This document shows positions 44,571 through 56,993 of a stretch of 64,000 nt of DNA, one piece after another. This stretch comes from Amphiura filiformis (lineage: Eukaryota > Echinodermata > Ophiuroidea > Amphilepidida > Amphiuridae). The notes below the pieces were generated by a model. It searched no databases, was not told the DNA's origin, and worked only from the letters and a program-made list of their open reading frames with translations. Each line of letters begins with the position of its first letter. Within the stretch, counting starts at the first letter, position 1. Both the position numbers and the translations under genes were made by a program. Where the stretch lies: NCBI RefSeq assembly GCF_039555335.1, contig NC_092642.1:61979776-62043775 (forward strand), given 5' to 3'.

Positions 44571-47500
44571 TCATGTATCAAAATCTAGTTCTTCAAGGAA
44601 TTTATCAATATCAAACTCATCTAAACTCTCTGTGAAATCTTCAACTACTTTGGTTGATAACCCTTGGTCCTCAGCCTTCCCAACACCTTTTGCTCCTGCA
44701 GGATTTTCAGTTCTTGTTGAGTTGGTAGACGTTTTTGTTGCAGCAGTCTCTTGTACAGATGCCGAGTTGGAAAGCACTTGGGGTTTTGACGTAGCAGGTG
44801 ACGGAACCTGCTTCGATGTAGAGTCAGATGGCTTACTGTTTGATTGAGATGTGCTCTTTGGTAATTGCACAGCAGGTTTCACACCTATCCCAGAACCCTT
44901 TGCAGTGACACCATTGCCAGTCACAGCTTTCCCAGCATTCTTTGAAGTAGCAGCCTTGTCAGCCACAGCTGCTGCTACTTTGCCTGGTTGTACATCTTTA
45001 CCATTCTGTGGTGACACCTGCGCTTTCACATGCTTTTCAGCAGGTGATGAAACCTGGTTCGACATAGAGTCTGGTAGTTTACTGTTTGATACAGATGTGC
45101 TATTTGGTAATTTCACAGCAGGCTTCACACCTATCCCAGAGCCCTTTGCAGTGGCAACATTGCCAGACACAGCTTTCCCAGTATTCTTTGTGTTAGCAGC
45201 CTTTTTAGTTACATTAGCTGCTACTCTCCCTGGTGGTTGGTCTTTCCCTTTCTGTGGCGACACTTGCACTTTAACAGGTTGTTTAGACACCACTTGAACA
45301 TCTGGTTCATTAGTTCTCTGCTTATTCTCAGAGTCACCAAATGACTTTCCACCTGACACTGGCACTGGATTAGACTCTATAGTATCTGCACTTACAAAAT
45401 CACTGTCCCATTCTAAATCCGACTCATGTTCCTTCGTTCCTCCCTGATGCTGGGGTGCCTGTTGAGAGGATGTTGGCGTCATCGATGGAGTTGTCTTGGA
45501 TGTCGATTTGGCAAGAATATTCGCTCCTCTCTGATAAGGCTGTGAAAATCCTGAAATAATAGCAAGGTAGAATAAAATTATTAGCAAATGGTGGCATCAC
45601 CTCAAAAGTTTGGGTAACGAACTCTCAATACAAATTCAATAGAAATCCAAGTAACAGTTTTGCAAAGTGCAACAGCAACATATAAGAAAACACAAGGGGT
45701 TAGATTAACAGACACAAGACTCTATGCTTAGAAGACTTTTGGGATAAAGGTTGGGATTGGGTTAATCCCTATTTGGGATTAGGTCATGGAACAACTTATT
45801 CTAAAATTGTGTGGTTCATTACATTTTTACTTGTGCTGCTTTGGAAATTCCTATTTATAAAGTGTAGTGTATAAACTAAATTTGTTTACAAGAATCTACT
45901 TAAATTTTCACAAATATACACAAAAAGTGACATGAGAATCTTTGTGAGAAGGGATTCTGAATTTCTGAGCCTGAATTCATGCCAAGGGTATGAGCTACAA
46001 AAATGCTGGCCTAAAGAAAGCTCAAGGAGGATGAGCAGGTCTAAGGCAGGCCTAAAAAGAGGATGCCCTTATGAGTCAGAAGGGGATAAAATGGGCTATG
46101 CCAATTAAAAGCCATATACACCCTCTATTGAAGGCATGGCCTTAATCTTCCACACACAGGGAGTGTAGATTTCAAATGCAATCACACATTCAGGTAACAT
46201 GCCACTGATATCCACACTCCCAGTTTGGAAGATAAAGGTCATGCAGTCTTCCATGGGGTGTACAGATGTCAACTAGAATAGCCCATGCCTCATATGATCC
46301 CCCACTTATCCCCAGTCCGAATATATTATTACCAGTAAAAGCACCCTATTGATGAGTTTGCAGATGTGCATGACATGACATGCAAACTACAAATGTGCAG
46401 GGGTGGTTGATGTGCAGGGGTGGTTGATGTGGTGGGATGCTTGGGTGCAGGAGTGCATGGTGCGCATCTGCATACAAGATCAAATCCAACTAAAATTAAT
46501 AAACCGAGAAAAAAAAACTTTGGTGATCTTACGTAAAGATCGGAAGGAGTCATTTCCTTGTTTCATCTGCTGATCAACGATGTCCCAAGGAAGCAAAGAA
46601 CTTTGTACCAGTTTAGAATTTGAACCATTTTGTAAGCTGGGAAACTATACATTGTATGAATAGGATTGCTGCGTCTAAATCAAGCTTGCATTAGGTAGGC
46701 CTAATTCACACAGGAAATGCAAAATTACACTTTCTTCACTAATTGAAATAAAAGGTCTTTGTCAAATTTTTGCAAAGATAATAATGAAAATAATATGGAT
46801 TTATTAAACACCCTACATTGAGCCAACCTATATTACATGTAATACCCTACATTGAGGCAACCTATATTACATGTAATACCCTACATTGAGCTAAGACATG
46901 GTTCATTCCTGAGACTTGGTGCTGGGAGAAAGGAAAGCTAGGTAGAAAGAGGAAAGAATCTATAATGCTAACTTGAGGCATAAATTGAACACACACAGTC
47001 TACCATTTATCAGCGACATTCATTATGTGCCAATACTGCAAACTATTCACACTTACAGTGTGGTTTGAATTAACGCCTTCCCATAATTGAAAATTTACCC
47101 GTTTCATGGAGAATACACAATTTCACACAAAACATTACACTGTTAGTACTTCTCCAGTACAAATGTTATTGAACATTCTTAACTTCTGTTTTTTTGGGTC
47201 AAAGAAACCTGCACTGCAAAATTATACATATTTACCATTGATGACAAGCTAGGAGTTAACATAGAAATGGACTGAGCTCAGACTATTAGCATTAATTCAA
47301 ATATTATCACACAGCACAATCCAGGTTTTAAGTGCAATAATCTATTTTTTTCTGCATTTCTTTATGCAGTTAATGTCTCATATTGCTGTTTTATATAGTG
47401 TGACCTTAACGGGCTGTGCAATTATTAGCCACTGGTGCAACTATTACAAATATTCAAATTGTGAATATATCCAAGTAGCCGAAATAGCCAGTAGAATAAC

Positions 47501-50500
47501 CTTACTCTTCATAACTGACTATAAGCTTCCTATGAAGCATGAGCCACACAGTGTGTAGTAAGACAGTACCATCAAGAGTGCTGATTACTTCTGGCTACTG
47601 AATATGTACTGGTAGTACATGGCCTTTGCCATGGCACTAGCTAGAGCTGTGTAAAGATACTGTACATTGTAACCACTCATGCAAACCCTCCCCTTGAAAT
47701 CTTATATTTAGATAACTTTTCTGATAAGTGGGGAAAAGCATCTGTAATCTGCATCAGGTAATGATATTCTCTAAAGTGGCACTGATTGAAAATCTAAAAA
47801 CAACCATCTGACACACCCTGGTTAGTTTTCTAATAATCAAATCACAGATAATATAGATAAAGAGAAAGAAACTGTCACAGAATTTGAGGTGCATCATGCC
47901 ACAAGACAACACATAAAAAAGTATGCATAGTGGTGCAACGCATGCCACAGATATCCATGCTTAAGAGATATCATAGAAAGAAGACCATAGAAGGAAAGAT
48001 CTGTCACCTGATGCACTTTGTGTTATAATTCCTCAGCAGGACTATCATCCTCATCTGTATCACAAACAAATTATAATAATACGCAGACTTGTGAATATCT
48101 AAAGCACCCTCTAAAAACCAAGCTTGCACTAACCCAGTGCAAGGAGTATAAACCCAGTACATCTACATTGTATCCCCTCTACAAGCACCGTCATTCTCAC
48201 ATTGCATCCCATTCCATACATTTTATACATTTCACATCAAGGAACTTAAAAGGAGAACACGTCAAGGAACTTATAAAAGGAGAAATAAGATTAGTAGACA
48301 TAGGAGATCCAGTACATTGCCATGTTATAACAGTGTTGTTGATTACTTGTGCAAAAATCAACATCAAATAATGTGTCCAAAAAGAAAGATAATGCATCAC
48401 ACTATTGCAACCTTTAGTTCAGACACAGAGCATGTGTAATGTGTATGGTCATGATAATGTGTATTGCAACCATGAATAAGTATATTCACTCAGTACACTT
48501 AATGTTTTTATATATTGTTTTTAAATTTAAAAAAAAGGAAACAATGACAAGAAATTGCATCTATTGAAAAAATCCATTTAATCAAATGTGACCATCCAGC
48601 ACAACTGAGCCCTGAAGTCGCCAATCATCATTTTTGAGATATTCAACCAAAATATTCTGCTTAAAATTAGCTTTAAAATGATGTATATCATGTCTATAGT
48701 ACTTGACATTTAAGTAGTGAAAATCAATAAAACAGTCAATAAATCCTTTGTTTCCTATTGTTTATTGTTAAGTTCAATGGAGCATATCTCAATAGTGGCA
48801 CTGGCGATATCCGGGCTCAGTTGTGGAGGATGGTCACAAATATGGTTTAGGTTTAAAATTAGGATTTTTCCAAGTGTTCTGAAACTTTTTTTGTGCAGTA
48901 TAGATTAAATGTTACTTTTGGAAGTGATGCTTTCTTCAATAAAAGTTAGAAACTGATGGGGTATTGATGAAGATTTTAACACATGTGATAATGTGCAAGT
49001 GACTCTCTTCCATAAAAGTTAGAAACTGGTGGGTATTGGTGATGAGGATTTTGATACATGATGTTTACAAACAGGATATGTTTAGTACTAGACTTGAAAC
49101 TTGACTTTACATGTCATGTGATGTTAGTGATGTACATGAACTCTGATAATAAAAGGCACTATTTGTGATCCAAGTAGATGTAGGAAATAGCTTTGAAGTG
49201 AAGGAATAATTAGTCAATAAAATTGTAGTTAGTCATTTCTTTCATTAACAAATTGGCAAAAAGGAAAAAAAAAAACAGTGATGATAAATATGAAGCTCCA
49301 TTCAGTTGCATGTAATTTTCCTCTTCAAGGATCTTTATGGAGCCTCCCCCAATATTGACTTATACATAAACCATTATACCATTACTAGGTTATTTTGGGT
49401 CTCATCACTTGCAAGCATACCCATTAATTCTCTTTTTTAATGCAAACAATTTTTTAAGATATTAAGAAAAACATGGATAGTGCCTTTAAAGGAAGTCTCA
49501 GGCAATCACAACATTATGCCTTATATACATGTTAGAAAAATAATTATCACATGATTTTATTTTAAAAAAACTCATATTGATCATAAAAAGGCATACAAAC
49601 AGCCCTCTCTTAACGCGCTGCATTCAAAATTCTCGGGCGCTGAAATTGTCTAGGGCAATGATGTCCCAGTCATGCCAGTAATACAACAAAGGCTGACGAC
49701 AATTGAGCACAATTAACCATGACGTCATTGCAATAGACCATTTCAGTGCCTGGGAATATTCTATAAACTCATGTGATTCGTGCTTGATAATTACAAGACA
49801 TAATGTTATGATTGCCGACGACTTCCTTTAAAGCACTATAGTGCACTGCTTGAACAAAGCACTGTTGTACACTGCTTGAACAAAGCACTATAATGCACTG
49901 CTTGAACAAAAGCAACACAGGTGAGAAAAAAAAAGATAAAGCAGCACGAGAATGGGTCAATGGGTTAATCCATATGGAAGACATGACCTTTACCCCGCAG
50001 AGGGGGTGTACATTTCAAATGAACTCACCCATTCAGGTATCTCCATTTAAAATCCACTCTACCTGTGTGGAAGATTAAGGTCATGTCTTCCATAGAGGGT
50101 ATGTGGATTTCAACTGGAATAGCCGACTATTCTACATGATTAGGAATCAAAAGCAAAGTTCCCAAATGGTTTATGAAACAAATGATGACAATGACTTTGT
50201 GATCTCATCATGTACTACCTTGTTCATACTCCCAATCATAGTCATTATTGTTAGAAGACGATGTTACCATGGTTACTGTGCTGTCTTTGTGTTGGCTCTG
50301 TAGGTTAGTAGCGGGTCTAGCAGACACAAGGGAAGCAACTGAGTTGACAAAATCCATGCAAGCAATGCACAAAATAAAAGGGACACATCATACTGATACT
50401 AAGAAAAAATGGTATAGATGAGGCGGCATTTGGTACACTCTCTGTTGGTCTGAGATGGGCAACTGCCAGGCAAAGGACTCAGTGTACAGCAGGGACTGCC

Positions 50501-53500
50501 TTTTGAAGAGAGCGAGAGCAATTGCTCTACTTAAATCTGTCATAGGAGAGTGATTTTTAGCTCTCCTTAGTTGACTTTTCTCTGCTTACATTCTATTGTA
50601 AATGCTCTAAACAGCTCTCCTTGAAGACTCCAGAAGAGTTATTTAATGCTCTGCTGCAGATTCTGAAAGACAGTCCCTGGTATAGTTTACATGGATAAAG
50701 TTTATGTTTTTGCAGCAGATTACTAGTATAATGCCAAAATTGTTATCACACTTGATTACAAGTGCCACAAGCTACATATATAATATACAAAATATAGTTT
50801 TGCAAGTTGGGTTTTGAAAGGATTTGATGTGTTTTGCCATAGATACCCTGTATATTTTTTTGCCTAGTGTGAGAATCAACAGAGGGTACTCTGGATGTAA
50901 ACATGTGATGTCACTGGCCACCTCATCTACAAAATGATACTAATATAATGCTAAGACTAGTACACAAGCTATCATGCAATATATTACATTACATAATTAC
51001 TAAATGGCGTATATTGGGGTGACATATGTTACAGCAGGTGTGTCTACTGTATCAAACAAATGCAGCTATTGCAAGTCTCATACAAGATGTAGGGGTGGGT
51101 TGTGGGTGTGGTGTATGTAATTGCCCTCGAAACAAAAGCATTTTTATGAAGTTTTACAGTCCAACTGGGGACGTTTGTCGAACCAGGGACCATTCCTGGT
51201 TCCCATATATGTAATGGGTACCAAATAATCTAATAGTGCATAATTTGTGAGTGTGTCACCTATCTATAGGACATAAAAATCAGTCTCAATATGTCATAAT
51301 AAATTGCGTATAATTTAATTTTTTGCGTAAACACGTATGACGCGGAAAGCTCAAAATGTCCATGGTTAGATAGTCAAATAAAAAAATATGTCTGTGTTGC
51401 ATGGTCTAGGACAGTTAAGGGGTGTGTATTTATAATGGGTGTGACTGTTAAGGTAAATTATAGTTTTAATATAATAACTGCTATACCAGACAGCAATTGT
51501 AGCAGCTGTTCTCTCTTATGGTGGCAATTTAACTTCCTCATTTCAGTATGTCAACATGTGCAAACTGTTAAAATTTGTATGTAAGTGCTTTCAAATCTGG
51601 ACCTCACTACATTAAGTTGACCGGTGTTTTATTGTTTTCTGGGATATCGTATCAAATGAGGTGTCAAAATACGCAGAAATAAATTCTGCTTCCAATGCAT
51701 TTTACAGATTTGTAATACAATAGCCCCTTTTTGAATAATGGCCATTATTTAAGGGGGGTTAGTTACTTTTTTGAGATGTTTATAACATGAGTTGTCTTAA
51801 TTTTGTTCATTATACAATTTGCACAATTACTATACTATTACTGGTTTTGGTGGCAATTCATTTTAAGTGATACCACCCAGCTTTGAAGCAATTGTCAGTA
51901 ATTTTAATATCTAACATTATACTATAATGATCAGCTCATAAAAAGCAAGAATTATTTGTTTTTTGCTACTGCGCGAGTCAATTAAGTCCCAAACTTACGC
52001 CACACAAAGTCACAAAAGCATGCATCAGTCATACAATACGCAAAGTGTAGTCCATGTGGGTACTGCGCCCAGCAGTATGTACACCATCGTATATCAACCC
52101 ATGATGTTGAGTCTCGCCTATTACGAGCTGATCAGAGTATTGAAATTATATATACTATATTGCTTTTTCAATTCTTCATTTTTGGATTTGTATATTTTTG
52201 TCTAAAGAATGCACACTTGGTTTATTGGTTATCTATGTTCAGCCACATGAGAACCTCATTCCCTATCTTTAAGAAGGCTGAAATCACATTGGCTTCCTAC
52301 ATGTAGAAAGTAATTGATATAAAGTGTACAAATCACATTGTGCATTGCCCATAGAATAGACTGAGAATGAGATATGGAAGGCATGTGGAGGTGTACTAAT
52401 TAGTCCATATTCCTCTCCACATGTGATCTACAAATATGGTGGAAGTCAACCTTCTCCATAAATTTAATTCATTGGATATCATACTAGCGACACATTAGTT
52501 TAATATAATTCCTTTGAGAAAACCGATATATATTGCGATAGTAATTGCTACAGTTTGTATAATGTATATGTAATTCCCATCTATTATTATACTCCTTCCT
52601 TACCATTTGCTCTGACGGCTTGTGATCTTGCCTTGACGGAATCTAGAAACATTTCAAAGTCATCTTCACCTCCAGCTCTGTAAAATTGTACAAGTTTTAA
52701 AAGTTGATGATTAGTAGAAATTACAATTTGGATATTAACTTTAAACATGTACCTTGCACCTAATGACCACCTTGTCAACCCTATAATTCCTTGTGATGAT
52801 GAGTTTCAGTCAGAAGTCAAATTTGGACCCATCGATATATCAAAAGTCAAAATTTTCAGCTGACTTCTACCCAAATTGTCTTACTTTTGAAAAATTATCC
52901 CCCAAATTTGGGCAAAATTTCAAACATTTTGACAAAATTGGATTATTTTTCAAAATATTTGAGAAAATTTGGAAAAAAGGAGCCATCAATATACTAAAAT
53001 TAGCCTAGAAAAAGGGGTCATTGGTATACCAAAAGGCTGAACATGCTACCCATGTTTGTGGCACACCCCTGTTTTGGAATTTGTACTGAGCACCCCCCTG
53101 GGATTTTCACCCTTGCATACGACATCACAAAAATCATTACTACTACTTACACATCCCAATCATCATCGTCACCCAACCATGACGGTTTATTGACACTCCC
53201 ATTAGCAGTTAATTTCTTCTTCTTCTTTTTGTCCTGCTCTTGAACTCTGGCTTGCCTGGCAAGACGCGCTGCTTCCCTCTTGGCTTCGTGCATCGCTTCT
53301 TCTTCAATCTTCAGATTCTCTTCTTGCCTTCGAAGCTGTAAACAATAATGCAATGAATTTGAAAATAAAACTAAAATAAAACTAATTTGTAAGACTTCAC
53401 CTGCAAAAGGACTAGTGCCTTCAAGATGGGTGTCACCTTCATCAGGGACTGCCTTTTGAGGAGAGCGAGAGCAATCACTCTCTACTGCTGTCCTTAAATC

Positions 53501-56159
53501 TGATATAGGAGAGTGATTTTTGGTTCTCCTTACATTCTATTGTAAATGCTCTAAACAGCTATCCTTGAAGGCTTCAGAAGAACTATTTAATGCTCTCCTG
53601 CAAATTCCAAAAGACAGTCCCTGCTTTATGTAAGCATTCTCAGCATTAGCCTACAATCTTGTTAAAAAATGTTCATATGTATACTTATCTTCTCAATAAT
53701 AATCATTATTTCAAATGGTCTCCATTTCCCCTGATCAATGTTGGATTGGGGAATGTTGTGTCCGCCTTCAAAGTAGTATTCAAAACTGATTGGTATGGAA
53801 GGGAGAAGTATTAGGACCTTCAAGCTTATAGGCTACATTGACACCCCAATCAAAATTCCACCACATGATGAGAATTTTCACCGCCAAGCTCATACACTGA
53901 ATCGGACTTAAGTACCAGGTCCAGGTATAGCACCATACATGTATAAGTGAAGAGATACAATAGAGGTTACAGGGCTTCTCTAAGTGCACAACATGATATA
54001 GTACCGCCAGGGTTTGAACCAGCAACCCTGCTATCATGAACCAGAGCCTGTACCGCTATATATCAAAGAAAGTACTACTCACCTCTGCATCCAATTCAGC
54101 ATTCTTAACTCGTTGATCCTTCTCAAGGTCAGTGAACTTTTTATTCAATAGATACTGTCTCTCTGTATCTGTGATTACAGGGTTATCACTTGAGGGAGTA
54201 TTCTCCTATGGAAGAGAACAAAACAAAATTATACACCATATTTATCTAGGGGATATTAAATTGCATGGACCCATTCCAAACAGAACACAAGGATTTTTAA
54301 CCTTCTTCAGACAGATCCATCCAGCTCACCATCTCCCAATGCTGTTAACCCCATGAGGACTACCTGCCGATTGGCCAAAAAGAAGTTTTCTTTATCGATT
54401 GGACCAATCAGCAACATTGCTCCATTCTGATTGGTGATTAAAGTGAAGATATCACATAATTGACCAATCAGAGGCAATGTTAGATCGGCAGGTAGTGCTC
54501 AGGAGGTTAAGTCTGCATCAGGGGCTCTGCATTACTAATATCCCACCACCGAGAGCTGCTTTTTATCACACATCGCACTGCACACATATTTTGCACTGCT
54601 GTTTTGAAATTGCATTCCTGGCCCTCTATACATGCCCAACTTGAAGTGTGCCTGTCAGGGTCTTAGCTAGCCACCCGTCTAGGGGTGTAATTTTTATTTT
54701 ATTTTTTATTTTTAACAAAAGTTTTATCAGGGGTGTGAGAGGCCACAGACCAAAAACGAGGAAAATCACTAAAAACAGTGTAAAATCAAGGTAAAAACAC
54801 CAAATATGGGCTGAAAATAAAAGAAAAACCACATAAATTTTGGCAACAAAAAAAGAGGAAATCAGCTCTCACATCCCTGTTTTATAATGTTTTTCCTACC
54901 CTTACACAAACTCTAACCCCTTCCCAAACCTAACTACATGTATACAAACCAACCCAAGCCCAACTAGCCTAACACCCTTGCCCCAACCCCCAAAAGGAAC
55001 CCCAAAATCGGACCTGTATTAGCATGTTTAGTAAATGCATTAAGAATATATATTAATTAAGTTTCAATTACTTTATTTAGCCTCATCTCATCAAAATGGC
55101 AATTTTTATGGCTAATTATAGGAAGGAGAACCCTTTCACATAATTTTGGAAATTAAAAAAAATTCTAAAATTCTGAAAATACAAAAAAAAATATATTTAA
55201 GTTTTTTTCTTCTGGGGTAAGAATTTTTTTCTTGCATGCAACAGGTTTTTTCTTGCAGGTTAGAAATATGATACATTTTGTAAATAGGTCCATGCATGCA
55301 TTTTGTATATATGATGACCTATGACCTATTTATCAAACTTCTAACCTGCATGAAAAAAACTGTTGCATGTAAGAAAATATATATATATTTTTACGTTTAA
55401 ACGGTTAGCAATTCTTCTAAACGGACAGTGCATTTAACGGACGGTTACACATGAAATGTTAAAACGTAGACACCCTTACACCCGTCTGGCCGTCATTTTA
55501 GACGGGGAGTTTGCTCATGGGACGGGCAAAATTAATGCCTTTGACAGATGCTATATTATAAATTGTATGTTTTGAGAAGCTAATTGACATTTTTAGTAGA
55601 CCAGATTTGTAGAACAAGGCCATATCAGCACATATTTGAACTCTTTGAACCCCCAATGGGCTATAGGCGTCTGGTAAATGTTTTAAAGGTCAAATTTGTA
55701 TAGGCAATTTTATTCAAATGACAGGCAACTCTCAATGTCTAGCTAAGACCCTGGTGCCTGTCATCATGCAGTGATTACACTTACTGAGGAGGAGGAAAAA
55801 GAAATATTGGGGTCATGTATGCTGGACATTGGCCCTTTACACTGGCACATGTGTAGGGTGTGTGTGTGGGGGGGTGGTGTGCCAAAATATATGTGTCAAA
55901 CTGCAGGCCTATGAAATTATATTAATAGTTTACATTAATATTAGTAGTTTTTATTACAAACAAAATTTTACAAAACGTGCCGGTTGTTAGGGAGTGCTGG
56001 CTGGGGCCAACAGGCCTGTGTCAACCAGCATATTGACACGTCTGGTGAAAGCCAAACCAGGTGGCAGTATTTGTGTTTATGATACTTACATCTTCAATAA
56101 GATTCTCAAATTCAATGGCAACATTGTAATCCTTGTATCGGCCAACAAAGTAGTTTGTT
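44571..56159 (-). CDS. AP1AR: AP-1 complex-associated regulatory protein (AP1AR/gadkin) homologue, 5' end not found
   Basis: In vertebrates gadkin is a peripheral adaptor on trans-Golgi/endosomal vesicles that binds gamma-adaptin of AP-1, kinesin-1 and Arp2/3. Exons on the minus strand, in order: 56090-56159 (TNYFVGRYKDYNVAIEFENL), 54083-54205 (TDTERQYLLNKKFTDLEKD), 53151-53335 (LKIEEEAMHEAKREAARLA), 52604-52677 (GGEDDFEMFLDSVKARSQA), 50219-50338 (ends NNNDYDWEYEQ), 46533-46644 (LLPWDIVDQQMKQ) and 44571-45550, terminal. Splice phases agree except between 50219 and 46644, where at least one exon is missing from my model. IEFENL, the LxxEEEAxxxAxREAAR coiled coil, EDDFE and LEWDSDFVSA align with human AP1AR from memory. 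The first coding exon, expected to carry an N-terminal Met-Gly-Asn-Cys, was not found. The C-terminus is far longer than the human protein's (about 300 aa) and is repetitive. Confidence 0.83.
44798..45290 (-). repeat. 82-residue tandem duplication inside the AP1AR-like terminal exon
   Basis: Two units 246 bp apart encode parallel segments: QVSPQKGKDQPPG and QVSPQNGKDVQPG, then GKAVSGN/GKAVTGN, AKGSGIGVKPAV in both, and LPNSTSVSNSK/LPKSTSQSNSK. Length difference is a multiple of three, so the frame is kept. The segment is A/K/S/P-rich and probably disordered. Confidence 0.9.
46094..46284. mobile_element. Palindromic MITE, copy 4, in an AP1AR intron
   Basis: GGCTATGCCAATTAAAAGCC pairs with ACTAGAATAGCC, and CTTAATCTTCCACACA with TTGGAAGATAAAGG. 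It is a diverged copy of the 37388 family. Confidence 0.65.
46805..46886. repeat. 37-bp tandem repeat, about 2.2 copies
   Basis: CCCTACATTGAG followed by CAACCTATATTACATGTAAT is repeated in an intron of the AP1AR-like gene. A 19-bp repeat (TGTGCAGGGGTGGTTGA) lies near 46395. Confidence 0.8.
46887..48022. other. AP1AR intron without recognised feature
   Basis: The missing middle exon or exons should lie between 46645 and 50218. A strong polypyrimidine-AG string lies near 46935-46975 on the minus strand, but no open frame of the right phase follows. Confidence 0.35.
48023..48054 (-). CDS. Possible alternative terminal exon of the AP1AR-like gene
   Basis: After TTTGTGATACAG on the minus strand, a phase-1 exon would join DYDWEYEQ to DEDDSPAEEL and stop. 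Phase, acceptor and acidic content fit. It would give a short form without the repetitive tail. It is very short, so chance is a serious alternative. Confidence 0.25.
49490..49827. mobile_element. MITE with TTAA target in an AP1AR intron
   Basis: AGGAAGTCTCAGGCAATCAC and AACATTATG are mirrored by CATAATGTTATGATTGCC and GACTTCCT, flanked by TTAA at 49486-49489 and 49828-49831. Confidence 0.8.
49830..49912. repeat. Three tandem units of GCACTGCTTGAACAAA
   Basis: AAAGCACTATAGTGCACTGC and TTGAAC repeat three times with a period of about 28 bp, directly beside the MITE. Confidence 0.8.
49967..50124. mobile_element. Palindromic MITE, copy 5, in an AP1AR intron
   Basis: ATATGGAAGACATGACCTTT pairs with AAGGTCATGTCTTCCATAG, and GAGGGGGTGTACATTTCAAA with the inner right arm. 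It is about 95 bp from the exon at 50219. Confidence 0.8.
50490..50679. mobile_element. MITE with CAGGGACTGCCTTTTG ends, copy 1
   Basis: CAGGGACTGCCTTTTGAAGA with GAGCGAGAGC is mirrored by GAAAGACAGTCCCTG. TAGGAGAGTGATTTTT and TTACATTCTATTGTAAATGC are inside. A sister copy lies at 53443. The CAGGG ends suggest a hAT relation; no clean 8-bp duplication was seen. Confidence 0.75.
50680..52603. other. AP1AR intron without recognised feature
   Basis: AT-rich with no convincing exon. The 60- to 80-residue ORFs (for example 51026-51214 and 51963-52205) have no recognisable motif or splice context. Confidence 0.4.
53443..53623. mobile_element. MITE with CAGGGACTGCCTTTTG ends, copy 2
   Basis: The same body as 50490-50679, 100 bp upstream (in gene sense) of the exon at 53151-53335. 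Its right end is CAAAAGACAGTCCCTG. Confidence 0.8.
54349..54506. mobile_element. MITE with TTAA target, CTACCTGCCGAT ends
   Basis: GACTACCTGCCGATTGG is mirrored by ATCGGCAGGTAGTGCTC. TTAA lies at 54345-54348 and 54507-54510. Several CCAAT-containing strings are inside. Confidence 0.8.
54656..55753. mobile_element. hAT-like element with 8-bp target duplication GTGCCTGT
   Basis: The ends CAGGGTCTTAGCTAG and CTAGCTAAGACCCTG are inverted. GTGCCTGT occurs at 54648-54655 and 55754-55761. It is 1098 bp long with no transposase. Inside, 55233-55377 is a hairpin (TGCATGCAACAGG/ CTGTTGCATGTAAG with TTGCAGGTTAGAA/TTCTAACCTGCAT). Confidence 0.88.
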
Positions 56160-56820
56160 CTGTACAAATGAAACAACACAAATCAATTCTTTTAAAACAT
56201 GATTAGCAATTTAGAGATTCGGTACAATAACTAATCCTATCAACAATCTCATCTCCAGTTGTTCTTCATCAGAAAGGAGGATATTTGACTAAGACCGTAT
56301 TTTCCTTGTATTTACATATGTGAAACCCTATAAAATAATTAAATTGGGATGAAAGATTTCACAAAAGTTCATCTGGGGTGAAATGCATTTCATTAGGAAT
56401 TTGTAGGCCAAACTTGTGTCTGGGGTCGCATGTCATATTGGTCCTTTAATGTCTGACACTTGATCTGCAAAATGGGAGAAAAATCCACCAATTCTGACAG
56501 AACATACAGGGTGTCCCAAAATGATCTGTAACATGTTTGGAAAAAATGTTACAATTATGTGACATGATCTGGTCAATGGAGGTCAAATGAGGCATTTTTG
56601 ACAATTGAGTTGCTATTGTAAAAAGTAATTTTTGGCTAGCATATACATGTACTGAAAACACCCAATGTCTAGCATACTTGGTTCTAAAGTTATGGAGTTT
56701 TGTGATGTCTATTTTCTCATGTATATGTTTTTGGTAATCACCAAGGACATGGAAAACAAGATCAATGCCTAGATGCAACATCTTGCTACAGAGGCATGTT
56801 AAACATTAAAAGAGTATGGA
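56160..56820. other. Expected AP1AR first-intron region; one transposon end
   Basis: CAGGGTGTCCCAAAATG at about 56507 looks like one terminal repeat of a mariner-type element, but I found no partner. No first coding exon was found. Confidence 0.4.
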
Positions 56821-56993
56821 CAAGGCATTAGCCAGTGGGGTGTCTTTAGGGTGTCCAAAGACCAAAATTATTTTACAAAATCAGGGTCTCCACTTCCTAT
56901 TTACTCCATTATAAAAATCCGACTTTTAGGGTGTCCAAATTGAAAACAGGGTGTCCAAATGACACCTGAACACCCCTCTGGCTAATGCCTTGT
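56821..56993. mobile_element. Short foldback MITE, AAGGCATTAGCCAG ends
   Basis: AAGGCATTAGCCAGTGGGGTG is mirrored by CACCCCTCTGGCTAATGCC. The inside repeats TAGGGTGTCCAAA. Confidence 0.8.

Noticed and set aside
44851-45297. 148-residue plus-strand ORF
   Set aside because: It is the antisense of the repetitive AP1AR-like exon, and the F/P/T-rich text mirrors K/G/A-rich coding.
52793-53008. 71-residue plus-strand ORF near the AP1AR exons
   Set aside because: It is opposite in strand to the gene and is repetitive (FxKIxxKIW-like), consistent with A/T-rich repeats.
54000-54065. tRNA-like B box (GGTTCAAACCC) on the minus strand
   Set aside because: No A box, D arm or acceptor pairing could be drawn around it.
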